Below, one piece after another: positions 7,770 to 17,891 of a stretch of 64,000 nucleotides of DNA (position 1 is its first letter; each line of letters begins with the position of its first letter). The notes beneath the pieces are model-generated. The model was not told where the DNA came from, made no database searches, and was given only the letters and a program-made list of their open reading frames with translations. The DNA is taken from contig NZ_MWSJ01000007.1 in NCBI RefSeq assembly GCF_002237755.1, forward strand, positions 112,418 to 176,417. The letters are read 5' to 3'. This DNA comes from Lysinibacillus sp. KCTC 33748. Its GTDB lineage: Bacteria; Bacillota; Bacilli; Bacillales_A; Planococcaceae. Both the position numbers and the translations under genes were made by a program.

Positions 7770-9383
7770 CTATTTAAATCCCAGTTTGTTCGTTATTCTT
7801 GTCAATCGTTCACCGAGAAGCTTTTGTGCTAAGCCTAGGCGTAAAGACAAGAAGCCATATACTGCTATACCTACTCCAGCACAAATAATAGAATAAACTA
7901 ATGCTGAGAATTTACCACTTACTGGTCCCATTAATAACTCTAAAAGCGTATGAACGATGAATACACTTACCGCCATTATCGCTGTCAAAAGAGAAATGAG
8001 CATGACACGACGAATAACCATTTCCGATCTGTAGTTCAATGTTTGTCGTAGCACAAGTATATTAATGATAATTGAAACACTATAGCCAATAGCTGTGGCA
8101 AGAAGTGCACCATCTGCCTCCATCAAACGAATTAACGGAATATTAATCGCTAGTTTGACTAAAATCCCCGATAATAAGCTGAGGACAATCCACTTCTGGA
8201 AATCAATACCCTGTAAAAGTGCTGCAGTCACTTGGAATAATGCAAATAAAATAGCAACAGGTGCATAATGGGCTAAAATCATAGCCCCCATCTCGCTTTC
8301 AGAATAGAGCATAAAATATATTTCATTCGATAACAACGAAATTCCAACTACTGCTGGTAATGTAATGAAAATTAATATTTGATATGTCTTATCCATTGCA
8401 TTTCGTAACGATAAATATTCACCTTGCGTAAAATATTTTGTAATCGTCGGTACTAGCGCCATTGAAAAACCTGTAGCTAGCATTACTGGAATAATGACAA
8501 CCTTATGTGTTGTAAAGTTAATCATTGATAAATACTTATCCGTTACTTCCGCTAAGCCTATAGATGCCATAGCTCCATTAAACGTAAGCATATCCACTAA
8601 TTGGAATAACGGGTTAGCAACACCTACAAACACCATCGGAATCGAATACGTAATTACTTCTTTATATATGTTGGACATTGGTAGCTGTGTAGATGTAACA
8701 CTTTGACTGCGCAATAAATCAAATTCAGGTTGATATTTTTTCCAATAATAATAGAGTACTAGCAACCCGCCAATTGCTCCAATAAAGGCAGCAAACACCG
8801 CAAAGGAAACAGCCGTTTCTGGTTTCCCATTAAAAACTACTACAACTAAGAATGAACCACCTAATAACACTACAATACGAACAATTTGCTCTACTAGCTG
8901 AGAAACTGCTGTAGGCTCCATTTTGTCATAGCCTTGGAAAAATCCACGCCAAAGGCTCATAAATGGCACAACAATTAACGCAAAGCTAACCCAGCGAATA
9001 ACTGAGGCAATTTGTTCTACCGAAAATGCCTGTTCATCACTTTTAATAACAAGACCCGCTATTGGTGTAGCTAATAAAAAGAGAACAATAAACGCCGCTA
9101 ACCCAGTACACATCATAATAAGTATGCCTGATTTCATAAGCTTGCGGCCTGATTGATAATCACCCATTGCATTGTATTTAGAAACAAACTTGGATACAGC
9201 AATTGGCGCACCCGAGATGGCTATTGCTAGCATAATCGAGTAGGGAATATATGCATATTGATAGAGGGCTACATTCTCCTCACCCACAATCGCATAAAAA
9301 GGAAAAATATAAATTAATCCGAGCACCTTCGATAAAAACATCCCCATCGTTAATATCGCAGTACCTTTCATTAAATTGGACAT
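7770..9383 (-). CDS. murJ: Lipid II flippase MurJ (YtgP), polysaccharide-biosynthesis family
   Basis: About 537 residues with some 14 hydrophobic segments, matching the MOP/MVF superfamily and B. subtilis YtgP in length and N-terminal pattern (GTAILTMGMFLSKVLGLIY). YtgP is a lipid II flippase that moves the peptidoglycan precursor across the membrane. Another ATG lies three codons upstream (9392), but only the ATG at 9383 has a GGATGG site at suitable distance and aligns with known YtgP starts, so I chose it. It is the first gene of the operon with ytzG. Spore-cortex and stage V proteins of the same family are alternatives, but the ytzG neighbour fits YtgP. Confidence 0.88.
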   Translation of the reverse strand: MSNLMKGTAILTMGMFLSKVLGLIYIFPFYAIVGEENVALYQYAYIPYSIMLAIAISGAPIAVSKFVSKYNAMGDYQSGRKLMKSGILIMMCTGLAAFIVLFLLATPIAGLVIKSDEQAFSVEQIASVIRWVSFALIVVPFMSLWRGFFQGYDKMEPTAVSQLVEQIVRIVVLLGGSFLVVVVFNGKPETAVSFAVFAAFIGAIGGLLVLYYYWKKYQPEFDLLRSQSVTSTQLPMSNIYKEVITYSIPMVFVGVANPLFQLVDMLTFNGAMASIGLAEVTDKYLSMINFTTHKVVIIPVMLATGFSMALVPTITKYFTQGEYLSLRNAMDKTYQILIFITLPAVVGISLLSNEIYFMLYSESEMGAMILAHYAPVAILFALFQVTAALLQGIDFQKWIVLSLLSGILVKLAINIPLIRLMEADGALLATAIGYSVSIIINILVLRQTLNYRSEMVIRRVMLISLLTAIMAVSVFIVHTLLELLMGPVSGKFSALVYSIICAGVGIAVYGFLSLRLGLAQKLLGERLTRITNKLGFK

Positions 9384-9392
9384 TGTAACCAT

Positions 9393-9767
9393 CCATTCAT
9401 TTTAAAGTCAATATTTTCATTATCTTAACACTTAGAAAAACTTATAAACTATTTGCCAATCAATTATGCCTAGGCAAAATTCCAACGCACTCAAGGTTTA
9501 AGCTACTTCTTGAGCAGATCTTTCTGCGACCAAAGCACTTGTTTCAAAACTTGTAAACGCCGCTATATAAAAGCTTACTATCGCTGTAAAAACTACAAAG
9601 CTACATTAACAAAATTCAGAAAACAACAACCCTAGAAAATTAAATAAGTAAACCATCTGTAATCTTAACATATTTACTAGGTAAACAGACGCATAAATAC
9701 ATTAAAAAGTTCTAGCAATCAAAAAAAAATAGCAGTTATGTCCTCCCAAAGGAAAGTAGAAGTTTCA
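9393..9767. other. Intergenic gap, about 375 bases
   Basis: It lies upstream of murJ and downstream of asnB, AT-rich. A short palindrome-like block (AATTATGCCTAGGCAAAATT, 9462-9481) resembles the perfect palindrome between menB and menH. Nothing else recognisable. Confidence 0.4.
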
Positions 9768-9804
9768 AAATAATCGGTGGAGATTACGAAAACCTCCACC
9801 GATT
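9768..9804 (-). terminator. Terminator of asnB
   Basis: Stem AATCGGTGGAG / CTCCACCGATT, followed on the minus strand by ATTTTG. It lies just past the asnB stop. Confidence 0.8.
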
Positions 9805-9819
9805 AAAGCTACTTCTCTA

Positions 9820-11667
9820 TTACATATCTACGAAAAATTGTTTATACCATACTAAGAACACATAGGCTGTCCAAATATAACGCCCACGATTTGCTTTTCC
9901 TTCATAGTGCTCATCTAGATAGCCTACTAATTGTTTTGTATCAAAGAATTCATTGGCAAAGTCAGTTGTAAACATTTCTTTTACCAGTTTATAATACTTT
10001 TCTTCACGTAACCAGTGACGGATTGGCACTGGGAAACCAAGCTTTGGACGTTTTGCCCATTCTTCAGGTAATTCCTGATGCGCAGCTTGACGAAGAACAT
10101 ATTTCGTATCAATATCATTTACTCGATATTTCGAAGGAATGTTTTTCGCTAATTCCATCACTTCTTTATCTAAAAATGGTACACGTAATTCAATTGAATG
10201 GGCCATACTCATTTTATCTGCTTTTAATAAAATATCGCCTGGCATCCAAAGATTTAAATCAAGATACTGCATTTTAGTAACATCATCATCGCCTGGAACT
10301 TCATCGTAAATACGTTTTGTAATCGATTTTACAGATGGACCATTTTTATAGTCTGGTTTCAAGACATTTAATGCATCTTCTTCATCCCATACTACCGCTT
10401 CCCCGATGAAGCGCTCTTCTACTGTTTGACCACCTTTAACAAGGAAGTGCGTATATTGATTTTTAGGCAACGCCTCTGCTATGCCACGTAACGCTTTACG
10501 GATACCAAATGGAACTTTTTCATATTTTTGCATTTTGCCAGAGTTTTGATACCATGAATAGCCACCAAAAATTTCATCCGCACCTTCACCTGAAAGTACT
10601 ACTGTGACATCCTTCGATGCTAACTCAGAAAGGAAGTATAGCGGTACAGAAGATGGGTTCGATTGTGGCTCGTCCATATGCCACTGAATTTTCGGTAATG
10701 CTTCAAAACACTCATCTGCCGAAATATATTTACGCTCATTTTGAATATCTAATGTATCCGATAATTCTTTTGCTAAATTTGTTTCATTGAACATATCCTC
10801 GTAGTCAGAGAAACCAACAGAGAAGGATTTATCAGGGCGTAATAATGAAGTAATATAGCTTGAATCAATACCACCTGATAAGAAAGAACCGACCTTCACA
10901 TCACTAATTTGATGCGCATCTACAGATTCTCGAACTGTCGTACGAATGTCTTCTACATACTTTTCGATTGGAGCTTCTTTCGCATGGAATTTTTTATCCC
11001 AATACTGAACAATTTTCTTTTGTCCATTTTTAATAAGAATATAGTGTGCCGGTTGTAATTTGTACACACCTTTAAAGAACGTTTCGTCCATTGAAGAATA
11101 TTGGAACGTCAAATAAGGACGTAGTGCATCTTTATTTAACTCTTTAATAAATGATGGATGTGGTAAAAATGATTTAATTTCTGAACCGAAAATAAAAGTA
11201 CCATCTGTTGTGTTTTCTGTGTAATACAGTGGCTTAATACCAAAGCCATCACGAGCGATGAATTGTAAATCATTCTTTTTATCCCAAATACAGAATGCGA
11301 ACATTCCGCGTAGCTTTTTGACAAATTCTACACCATATTCAACATAACCATAAATAATAACTTCACTGTCAGAGTGTGTTTTAAAGATATGACCTTTTTC
11401 AATCAAATCAGCACGTAGCTCTTGGAAGTTAAAAATCTCTCCATTAAATACGAGTACGATGTTACCATCCGCACTGTATAACGGCTGATTTGCCACGTCT
11501 GATAAGTCGATAATACTTAATCGACGGAATCCTAAAGTTACTTTATCGTCACTGTGAATCCCACCGCTGTCAGGTCCACGGTGAATAATTGTATTCATCA
11601 TATTTTCGATCGTTTGATGATGATCGATCACATTTGTTCCATTAATATAGCCTATAAATCCGCACAT
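9820..11667 (-). CDS. asnB: Asparagine synthetase, glutamine-hydrolysing
   Basis: A 615-residue class II amidotransferase. The start is placed at the ATG at 11667 because the mature enzyme needs cysteine 2 as its N-terminal nucleophile (MCGFIGYING) and a GAGGTG site lies 9-10 bases upstream; the longer open frame adds 33 residues without support. The glutaminase domain (1-200) carries HRGPDSGG; the synthetase domain has the ATP pyrophosphatase motif SGGIDSS at 264-270. It makes asparagine from aspartate, ATP and glutamine. Its length is closer to B. subtilis AsnO (about 614) than AsnB (about 632), so the paralogue assignment is open; an O-antigen or cell-wall amidating paralogue is less likely. 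Confidence 0.88.
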   Translation of the reverse strand: MCGFIGYINGTNVIDHHQTIENMMNTIIHRGPDSGGIHSDDKVTLGFRRLSIIDLSDVANQPLYSADGNIVLVFNGEIFNFQELRADLIEKGHIFKTHSDSEVIIYGYVEYGVEFVKKLRGMFAFCIWDKKNDLQFIARDGFGIKPLYYTENTTDGTFIFGSEIKSFLPHPSFIKELNKDALRPYLTFQYSSMDETFFKGVYKLQPAHYILIKNGQKKIVQYWDKKFHAKEAPIEKYVEDIRTTVRESVDAHQISDVKVGSFLSGGIDSSYITSLLRPDKSFSVGFSDYEDMFNETNLAKELSDTLDIQNERKYISADECFEALPKIQWHMDEPQSNPSSVPLYFLSELASKDVTVVLSGEGADEIFGGYSWYQNSGKMQKYEKVPFGIRKALRGIAEALPKNQYTHFLVKGGQTVEERFIGEAVVWDEEDALNVLKPDYKNGPSVKSITKRIYDEVPGDDDVTKMQYLDLNLWMPGDILLKADKMSMAHSIELRVPFLDKEVMELAKNIPSKYRVNDIDTKYVLRQAAHQELPEEWAKRPKLGFPVPIRHWLREEKYYKLVKEMFTTDFANEFFDTKQLVGYLDEHYEGKANRGRYIWTAYVFLVWYKQFFVDM

Positions 11668-12164
11668 TCTATTTTTCACCTCATAATTTAGTGCATAACC
11701 TTTACCATAATAGCATGAAAAGACATTCATTTCATACCGACAATACATATAAAGTAAAACTTTCATCAGTGAATTTATTCCACACCGATTATTGGTTCAA
11801 CCAACGAGCACTTTATCTCATTTAAAAACACTTCAATTTCACATCTTCCATCCAAAATCCACACATGAAAGCTCCTCATTAAAACGCGGGTTTGATTTCC
11901 GTTCCGGCTGGGCGCTTTCCTGGGGGTGTCCGATGAGCCCCAAGGAGTCGCCCAGTCGTAACGAAGATCAACTAATATGGCATGGCATATGTTTTAACAA
12001 ATGGCATCCCCCAACACTTGATGACGAGCTCTGCGTGAAAGTAGAAGATAAGAAATTATAAAATACTTTTGTCGTATTTTCAATGCGAAAGAAGCCTCTC
12101 TATATAGACTTCATGTATAATAGGAAAGATTCCTAATTTGAAAAGAAAGTGAGTTTTTAAATAT
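11668..12164. other. Intergenic gap between divergent asnB and ytfP
   Basis: About 500 bases. It carries both promoters and one short repeat at 11890-11972. No gene is supported; the frames crossing it run through the repeat. Confidence 0.5.
11890..11972. repeat. Dispersed repeat, short palindromic form (copy 2)
   Basis: The left end TTTCCGTTCCGGCTGGGCGC and the right end, read inverted as GTTGATCTTCGTTACGACTG then GGCGACTCCTTGGGG, match over about 35 bases at roughly 80 percent. It looks like the two ends of the larger family joined with almost no interior. Confidence 0.75.
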
Positions 12165-13415
12165 ATGTACGATGTTATCGTTATCGGTGGTGGCCCATCC
12201 GGTTTAATGGCTGCTATCGCTGCTGGAGAACGTAAAAAGAAAGTATTATTACTAGAAAAAGGAACAAAACTCGGCAAAAAATTGGCCATTTCAGGCGGTG
12301 GTCGCTGTAATGTCACTAATCGTTTGCCCGTTGAAGAAATAGTCAAGCACATACCTGGAAATGGCCGTTTTCTTTACAGCCCATTCACGGTTTATAATAA
12401 CGAAGATATTATTGCATTTTTCGAGGGACTTGGTGTGGCATTAAAAGAAGAGGATCACGGACGAATGTTTCCTGTATCTAACCGAGCGCAAGATGTTGTA
12501 GATTCACTTATTCGTCAGCTTCAGAGGCTACATATTGAAGTGCGCTTAAACACACCCGTTAATAAGCTTCTAATGGATGAAGAAAAAATACTCGGGGTAC
12601 GCCTTACAGATGGCACAGAAATTCGTAGCGAGGCAGTAGTCGTTGCCGTTGGTGGGAAAGCTGTTCCACAAACTGGCTCAACAGGCGATGGTTATCCATG
12701 GGCAGAGCGTGCCGGCCATAAAATTACTACACTTTTCCCTACTGAGGTTCCTGTTCTATCAAAAGAAGACTTCATTCAAGCTCGTGAGCTACAAGGACTT
12801 GCGTTACGCGATGTCGCTGTCTCTGTTTTAAATAAGAAGGGCAAAGCACTCGTAACACATCAAATGGACATGCTTTTTACTCATTTCGGGTTAAGCGGTC
12901 CTGCTGTTTTACGCTGTAGTCAATTTATCGTGAAAGAATTAATGAAAACAGGATACGAGCCTGTGACAATGCGAATTCAAACACTTGTTGATTATAATGA
13001 GGAAACGTGCCTGCAATATTTAAACAGACTCGTTAAAGAAGATCCCAAAAAAGCTGTAAAAAATGTATGGAAGGGTATTGCTCCTGAACGCTGGCTACTA
13101 TTTTTATGTGAGCGTGCAAATATCGATGTGCAAATGACAGGCGCTGAATTATCACAGGAGAAAGTCCGCAACTTAGCTAGATTACTCGTTAATTTCACAA
13201 TGACAGTTAGCGGGACACAATCTCTTGAAAAAGCATTTGTCACTGGTGGTGGCGTCTCAGTTAAAGAGATCGAACCAAAGACAATGGCTTCAAAGAAAAA
13301 AGATGGTTTATTTTTCTGTGGAGAAATCCTTGATATTCATGGCTACACAGGTGGCTATAATATTACGTCTGCACTCGTTACAGGACGTATCGCAGGGATG
13401 AATGCAGGAAAGTAA
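12165..13415 (+). CDS. ytfP: HI0933/BaiN-type flavoprotein YtfP
   Basis: A 416-residue NAD(P)/FAD-dependent oxidoreductase of the HI0933 family, usual length. The FAD-binding Rossmann motif is GGGPSG at 8-13, followed by a glutamate at the end of the second strand (LLLEKG). The family signature [10 protein letters not shown] is at about 44-53, and a C-terminal [14 protein letters not shown] closes the FAD site. The substrate of YtfP is not known; BaiN relatives act on bile-acid steroids, which does not follow for this gene. The ribosome site is weak (AAAGTGAG). It converges on the AIM24 gene with a shared terminator. Confidence 0.85.
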   Translation: MYDVIVIGGGPSGLMAAIAAGERKKKVLLLEKGTKLGKKLAISGGGRCNVTNRLPVEEIVKHIPGNGRFLYSPFTVYNNEDIIAFFEGLGVALKEEDHGRMFPVSNRAQDVVDSLIRQLQRLHIEVRLNTPVNKLLMDEEKILGVRLTDGTEIRSEAVVVAVGGKAVPQTGSTGDGYPWAERAGHKITTLFPTEVPVLSKEDFIQARELQGLALRDVAVSVLNKKGKALVTHQMDMLFTHFGLSGPAVLRCSQFIVKELMKTGYEPVTMRIQTLVDYNEETCLQYLNRLVKEDPKKAVKNVWKGIAPERWLLFLCERANIDVQMTGAELSQEKVRNLARLLVNFTMTVSGTQSLEKAFVTGGGVSVKEIEPKTMASKKKDGLFFCGEILDIHGYTGGYNITSALVTGRIAGMNAGK

Positions 13416-13498
13416 TACACTCTGTTTCGGACTTCTATTAGTGGTTTTTATCACAAAAAAACTATTGGGTAATGAAGCTCTTCGGCAAAGCGAGTGGG

Positions 13499-13620
13499 GG
13501 TGATTTCCGTTCCGACTGAGCGCTTTCCTGGGGCGGCAGTAGCAAACAGATGTACAATCACATCACTGTTGTATATCTCTTTTGTTCGATTACGGTGAGT
13601 AGTCTGGGGTGGAAATCAAC
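13499..13620. repeat. Dispersed repeat, copy 3 (diverged)
   Basis: The left end TGATTTCCGTTCCGACTGAG then CGCTTTCCTGGGG matches the family; the right end GTGGAAATCAAC is the inverted outer end. The interior has no GCGAAAGC blocks and is not similar to other copies. Confidence 0.6.
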
Positions 13621-13625
13621 ACATT

Positions 13626-13662
13626 AAAAAAAGCGTGTCCTTAAAATACGGACACGCTTTTT
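13626..13662. terminator. Bidirectional terminator between ytfP and AIM24 gene
   Basis: Stem AAAAAGCGTGTCC / GGACACGCTTTTT with A and T tracts on both sides serves two convergent genes. Confidence 0.85.
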
Positions 13663-14354
13663 CAACCTTCTTTTGACATATATACTTCTTCATATGGTTG
13701 AATGATGACAAACCCTTCACCTGAAAATGCCATTTGAATGGATTCACCACTTCCTCGACCGATAAATGTTCGGAAGCTAATATCTGTTTTAAACTCTGGG
13801 GACAAAGTACCTGACCACGCTACGGTAGCATGTGGATCAGTATAAACCGTTTCACCAGGCTTTACTAACAAGGTTAACGGTTCGAAATGAGTTGTAATGG
13901 CAACCTTCCCTCTTCCTTTTAAAGTTACATTAAACAACCCACCTGACATAACTCCTGCCATTTTACGCATTAAATGAATATCCCAATCAATACTAGGCTC
14001 AAATGCGAGTAAATCATTACCGTTTACGCAAATTGTTTCATCCTTTAGATCGAAGACCGTTACTTTTTTCCCTTGATCGGCTAAATAAAGTCGCCCCTTA
14101 CCCATCGCTTTCATAAGTTGTGTACCTTCGCCGGTTAATGCCTTTTTAAACATTTTACCTAAGCCATGCTCCAACACACGCTCACGCTCAAACTTAATAT
14201 CTCCTACATAAGAAATCATTGCGCCCATTTTTGACCAAACCTCGCCATTTAGGTTAACCTCTAATACACGCTCAGTTTCTAACTCGAAATATTCATTTTC
14301 GCTATCATCCTGCTGTGTTTTATTAATAAACTCATTTAAAGAAAATCTCCCCAT
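13662..14354 (-). CDS. AIM24 family protein
   Basis: A 230-residue protein of the AIM24 (formerly DUF124) family, recognisable from its repeated beta-rich segments and the closing GRGSGESIQMAFSGEGFVIIQP motif. No membrane segment, signal peptide or catalytic motif is visible. The family's biochemical role in bacteria is not established, so no function is assigned. An AGGAGG site precedes the start. It is monocistronic and converges on ytfP; the stop codon touches the shared terminator. Confidence 0.8.
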   Translation of the reverse strand: MGRFSLNEFINKTQQDDSENEYFELETERVLEVNLNGEVWSKMGAMISYVGDIKFERERVLEHGLGKMFKKALTGEGTQLMKAMGKGRLYLADQGKKVTVFDLKDETICVNGNDLLAFEPSIDWDIHLMRKMAGVMSGGLFNVTLKGRGKVAITTHFEPLTLLVKPGETVYTDPHATVAWSGTLSPEFKTDISFRTFIGRGSGESIQMAFSGEGFVIIQPYEEVYMSKEG

Positions 14355-14696
14355 ATCTCAATGCCTCCTTATTTATTTTATATACGTTTTAAGTTCCGGA
14401 AAGATTCAATCAAATTATCGGAGGGGTAAAAACGAACGATTGAATGATGCGTTGAATCTTTTATTCATGAAACCGCAAAAATTTCAAAATTATTTAAAAA
14501 CAAAGATGTTGACCTAAAAACATTAGTTTGTGGCCACCCACTAGCAAATTAGTTCATACACCTCGCATTTGCTTTCCGTTACAAAATTTCTCTTTTAGTA
14601 GCGAATTCACTTTATTTCCCATAATGATATTGACAGCAGACACCAACTGTTATACATTAAACAAAGATTAATCAAGTGTTATATAACAACAGCTAC
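14355..14696. other. Intergenic gap, about 340 bases
   Basis: Upstream region of the AIM24 gene, AT-rich. I see no gene or repeat in it. Confidence 0.4.
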
Positions 14697-14744
14697 AAAA
14701 AAAGACCATACAAGCGTCACGTGCGAAATGACACTCATATGGCC
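14697..14744 (-). terminator. Terminator of the OFA transporter gene
   Basis: On the minus strand GGCCATATGAGTGTCA pairs with TGACGCTTGTATGGTC, followed by a run of seven T. Confidence 0.85.
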
Positions 14745-14775
14745 ATTACTTTCAAGTGCGAATTGAAAGTAAACT

Positions 14776-16047
14776 TTATTGTGTAGCGGAGACGTCTCCA
14801 ACCTTTTCAGAAGCTTCTTTTAATGCTGTTCGTTTACGTACATCTGCACGTAATGTTAAAGCAATAATTAATGAAGCTGCAATTAACCCTGTAAATACAT
14901 AGAATACAGGAATATAGCTACCATAAGCATTTTTAATAGTGCTTACTAAAAGTGGACCAAAAATACCACCTAAAGACCAAGTTGTTAATAAATAACCATG
15001 AATAACCCCAAGTTGTTTCGTACCGAATAAATCACTTGCAAATGCAGGTAGATTAGAGAAACCTCCACCATAGCAACTAACAACTAAGAAAATAAGTGCT
15101 TGGAAAATAATAACGTTTGTAGTATGCGGTAAGACGATAAATGTAACTAGCTGTGCGATAAAGAAAATTACAAAGACATTCGAACGACCAATATAGTCAG
15201 ACACAGCAGCCCATATTAAACGACCACCACCATTAAATAATCCCATTATACCTACCATTGCTGCAGCTCCTGCAACTGATAACCCTACAATTTCTTGAGC
15301 CATTGGAGATGCAACAGAAATCATCATAATACCTGCTGTAACGTTTACTAAATGCATTGACCAAAGCATCCAGAAATGCTTAGTTTTCACAGCTTCACGT
15401 GCTGTCATGACAGCTAAATCTTTCTTCACTACTTCTTTACCATTATCTGCAGCCGCCTTCATATTCGCTGGCATATAACCAGGTTTAGGTGGTGCTATAT
15501 ATGAAGCCCCTAAAATCATTAACGTGAAATAACTTGCCCCTAAAATAAAGTACGTTGTAGAAATTCCCACAGCCCCCATTAAGTTAGCTGCGACTGGCGC
15601 TGTAATAAGTGCTCCTGAACCAAATCCAAGTACAGCCATACCTGTTGCTAATCCTCGGCGATCCGGGAACCATTTTACTAATGTCGATACAGGCGCAATG
15701 TAACCAATACCCATACCCAATCCACTTAGTAAACCATATGTTAACCAGTACAATGTTACGGAATCCATTGAAATCGCTACACCTGCACCAGCTTGTCCTG
15801 CCCCAAATAGAACAGCTGCTATCATCGCAGATTTACGTGGCCCCATTTTTTCTACTAAGTTACCAAATAATGCTGCTGAAAAACCAGCAAGCCCCATCAT
15901 TATTGTAAAGGCAACCGTTACGTTTGTTTCACTCCATCCCATTTCTGTAACAATCGGTATCTTATATACACTGTATGCATATGCTCCACCGATTGAAAGG
16001 TGAATAGCGATTGCAGATAATGCAATTAACCATCTATTTTTATTCAT
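14776..16047 (-). CDS. OFA-type MFS transporter (oxalate/formate antiporter family)
   Basis: A 423-residue protein with about 12 membrane segments and the N-terminal pattern of the OFA branch of MFS (IHLSIGGAYAYSVYKIP). Motif-A-like EKMGPRKSAM follows segment 2, and GLGMGIGYIAPVSTLVKWFP lies near 105-125. Family members exchange small carboxylates such as oxalate, formate, lactate or pyruvate; which one is moved here cannot be read. A GGGGAG site precedes the ATG. It is monocistronic with a 900-base AT-rich upstream region. Its long C-terminal tail (about 30 residues) is cytoplasmic. Confidence 0.82.
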   Translation of the reverse strand: MNKNRWLIALSAIAIHLSIGGAYAYSVYKIPIVTEMGWSETNVTVAFTIMMGLAGFSAALFGNLVEKMGPRKSAMIAAVLFGAGQAGAGVAISMDSVTLYWLTYGLLSGLGMGIGYIAPVSTLVKWFPDRRGLATGMAVLGFGSGALITAPVAANLMGAVGISTTYFILGASYFTLMILGASYIAPPKPGYMPANMKAAADNGKEVVKKDLAVMTAREAVKTKHFWMLWSMHLVNVTAGIMMISVASPMAQEIVGLSVAGAAAMVGIMGLFNGGGRLIWAAVSDYIGRSNVFVIFFIAQLVTFIVLPHTTNVIIFQALIFLVVSCYGGGFSNLPAFASDLFGTKQLGVIHGYLLTTWSLGGIFGPLLVSTIKNAYGSYIPVFYVFTGLIAASLIIALTLRADVRKRTALKEASEKVGDVSATQ

Positions 16048-16914
16048 AATTTCTCTTTTCTCCCCTCTTTTGCTACCTGTGAAAGTTTTATGAACGTCCT
16101 GTAAAACAATTTAACACTTAGAATTATTCAAATGCAAGATGTTTTTTAAAAAAATATTATTTCTGCAAAAAGTATTTTATTTTTTACCCCAATAATTTTA
16201 TAATGAAAACCCTACAGTCTCTAAGCAAATAGATGTTTTTTAAACAAAAAGCATAACATTTTTTAGCTATTATTATTTTTCTACTCTATTATCCAACTTC
16301 GCATTAACTATTTTAATATAATTAAATTTGTGCATATTTTCACATGTAATTAATGTATATTCCACTTTTTCTAACGCTTATTATTTCTTCGTGTTTCTAT
16401 AAAGGGTCATGAACAAATATCCATTAAGTAGAAATAACGTGGATAAAAGAGAATTACAAAGCTAAAATAGACAAATTCTGTTCGCTCAAAAGGGAATCTG
16501 AAAATCATGTTAAATGATTCAATTAACTTTTAATGGATATTCAATTAAATAAATACAATACACATTGTGCATGCTTCAAAACGAATAATCATTACTTATT
16601 GATTTTTATTATTCAAATATATATTTTTTCTTTTAGTAAGAATCTTACACATCCTTTTTAGCTATGGATAGTTATACTTTTCAAACTAATAAACAACTAA
16701 ACCAATAAGTTATAACAGAAATATTTGCTATAGCGCACAAGTAAAAACATACTTTTAAACCAAATACTGTTAACGTTTACAAAACTCAATTCTAGATTTG
16801 TTTATGTAAATACTAGCTTTTACGGAGAAATGCATTCTATTAGAGATAGTCAATCTCAGACGATCTTCAATGCATATTTCGAAATGAAGTTCCCCATTAA
16901 TTTACTTCTATATC
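16048..16914. other. Long AT-rich intergenic region, 867 bases
   Basis: No coding frame of convincing composition on either strand. One cre-like site (TGTTAACGTTTACA, 16768-16781, one mismatch to the CcpA consensus) lies 720 bases upstream of the OFA gene. The region may hold its promoter or unannotated small RNAs; I cannot show either. Confidence 0.4.
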
Positions 16915-16952
16915 AAAAAGAGATGCTCTGGAATAAATTGAGCATCTCTTTC
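16915..16952 (-). terminator. Terminator of the sigma/anti-sigma operon
   Basis: Stem AAAGAGATGCTC / GAGCATCTCTTT next to the stop of the membrane protein gene; T-rich on both strands. Confidence 0.85.
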
Positions 16953-16955
16953 TTT

Positions 16956-17891
16956 TTATGAAAAGTAAATGATAAATACAATTATTAGTGCTAGTGACAT
17001 AATAGATGATCCAATCGATGTATAATGTCTTTTTTCCTCTCGCACATAATAATAGTCAATCACAATAGAACTCATCATGAATACTGCTATAAATACACAT
17101 ATTGTAGCCGTATATAAAAACAAACCGTATATATTAAATAAAATTAAAGACGCCCCTTGAATAAACTTAGCAATATACGTTGTGCGTTGATGACCTGTAT
17201 TTATATATTTTGGCTCTTTCGGAATGCTAAACATTTTTCGAAGAGCTTTTTCAGTAAGCCATACTAGAAAGAGAGCAATTATTAAAAAAATAAACATCTC
17301 ACGGAAACTAAAATCTTTATCATCTTTTCGCATTAGGGTAATAAATGCTGACGCAGTTTCGGCATCTTCCACCTTGTAAAAGATATTTGTTTGTCGATCG
17401 CTAAAAGCTAACTGCTCATCGTTTAAGAACATTTTTAGCTGCACAACCTGCTCATTGTCAAACTCTACCCATACATCACGATATGCATAGTAATCATCAT
17501 CCTTCTTCGAAATAACTGCCTTTTGAAGCGTATTGGCAATGAGCTTTGTTTCTGAATCATTTTTATAAGACTGTTGTCCTAAAATCCAGCCAGTTCTTCC
17601 GGCCTTAAAGGTTTCTTCCTCCCAATTATACGCACTCGTAAACTGTTTAACCTCATGTTGGGTTAGTTCAATAATCGTAGCATGCTTAGATGAATCTCCT
17701 TGCTTCCATGGACCAATTACAATCAAGAAAAGGATCGTCACGACTGCTCCTATGAAAATCATTGGATATTGCCATCTGCGAGGTTGTTTTTTTGGCTGAA
17801 ATGCATTGTGCAAAATACGCTCCTGCAAATGTTGTGAGAAACGTGGTGCTTCTCCAAGCTCTTTATCCAGTTTATCCTTAAAAGATGTCAT
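16956..17891 (-). CDS. Presumed membrane anti-sigma factor
   Basis: A 311-residue protein: a cytoplasmic N-terminus of about 40 residues (MTSFKDKLDKELGEAPRFSQ), one membrane segment near 43-61, an extracytoplasmic part to about 195, then three or four further hydrophobic segments (200-216, 245-285, 292-310). The start overlaps the ECF sigma gene by 14 bases, so the two are translationally coupled, the standard arrangement for an anti-sigma factor. I see no zinc anti-sigma HxxxCxxC motif and do not recognise the family, so the role rests on context. The multi-pass C-terminal half is not typical of single-pass anti-sigma factors. Confidence 0.55.
   Translation of the reverse strand: MTSFKDKLDKELGEAPRFSQHLQERILHNAFQPKKQPRRWQYPMIFIGAVVTILFLIVIGPWKQGDSSKHATIIELTQHEVKQFTSAYNWEEETFKAGRTGWILGQQSYKNDSETKLIANTLQKAVISKKDDDYYAYRDVWVEFDNEQVVQLKMFLNDEQLAFSDRQTNIFYKVEDAETASAFITLMRKDDKDFSFREMFIFLIIALFLVWLTEKALRKMFSIPKEPKYINTGHQRTTYIAKFIQGASLILFNIYGLFLYTATICVFIAVFMMSSIVIDYYYVREEKRHYTSIGSSIMSLALIIVFIIYFS

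Noticed and set aside
11668..11766. N-terminal extension of asparagine synthetase
   Set aside because: The enzyme needs cysteine 2; the extension has no ribosome site and would bury the nucleophile.
11792..12061. 89-codon plus-strand frame
   Set aside because: It crosses the short repeat at 11890-11972, lacks a ribosome site and has no gene-like composition.
15609..15908. 99-codon antisense frame in the OFA transporter gene
   Set aside because: Leucine-rich shadow of membrane-protein codons on the opposite strand.
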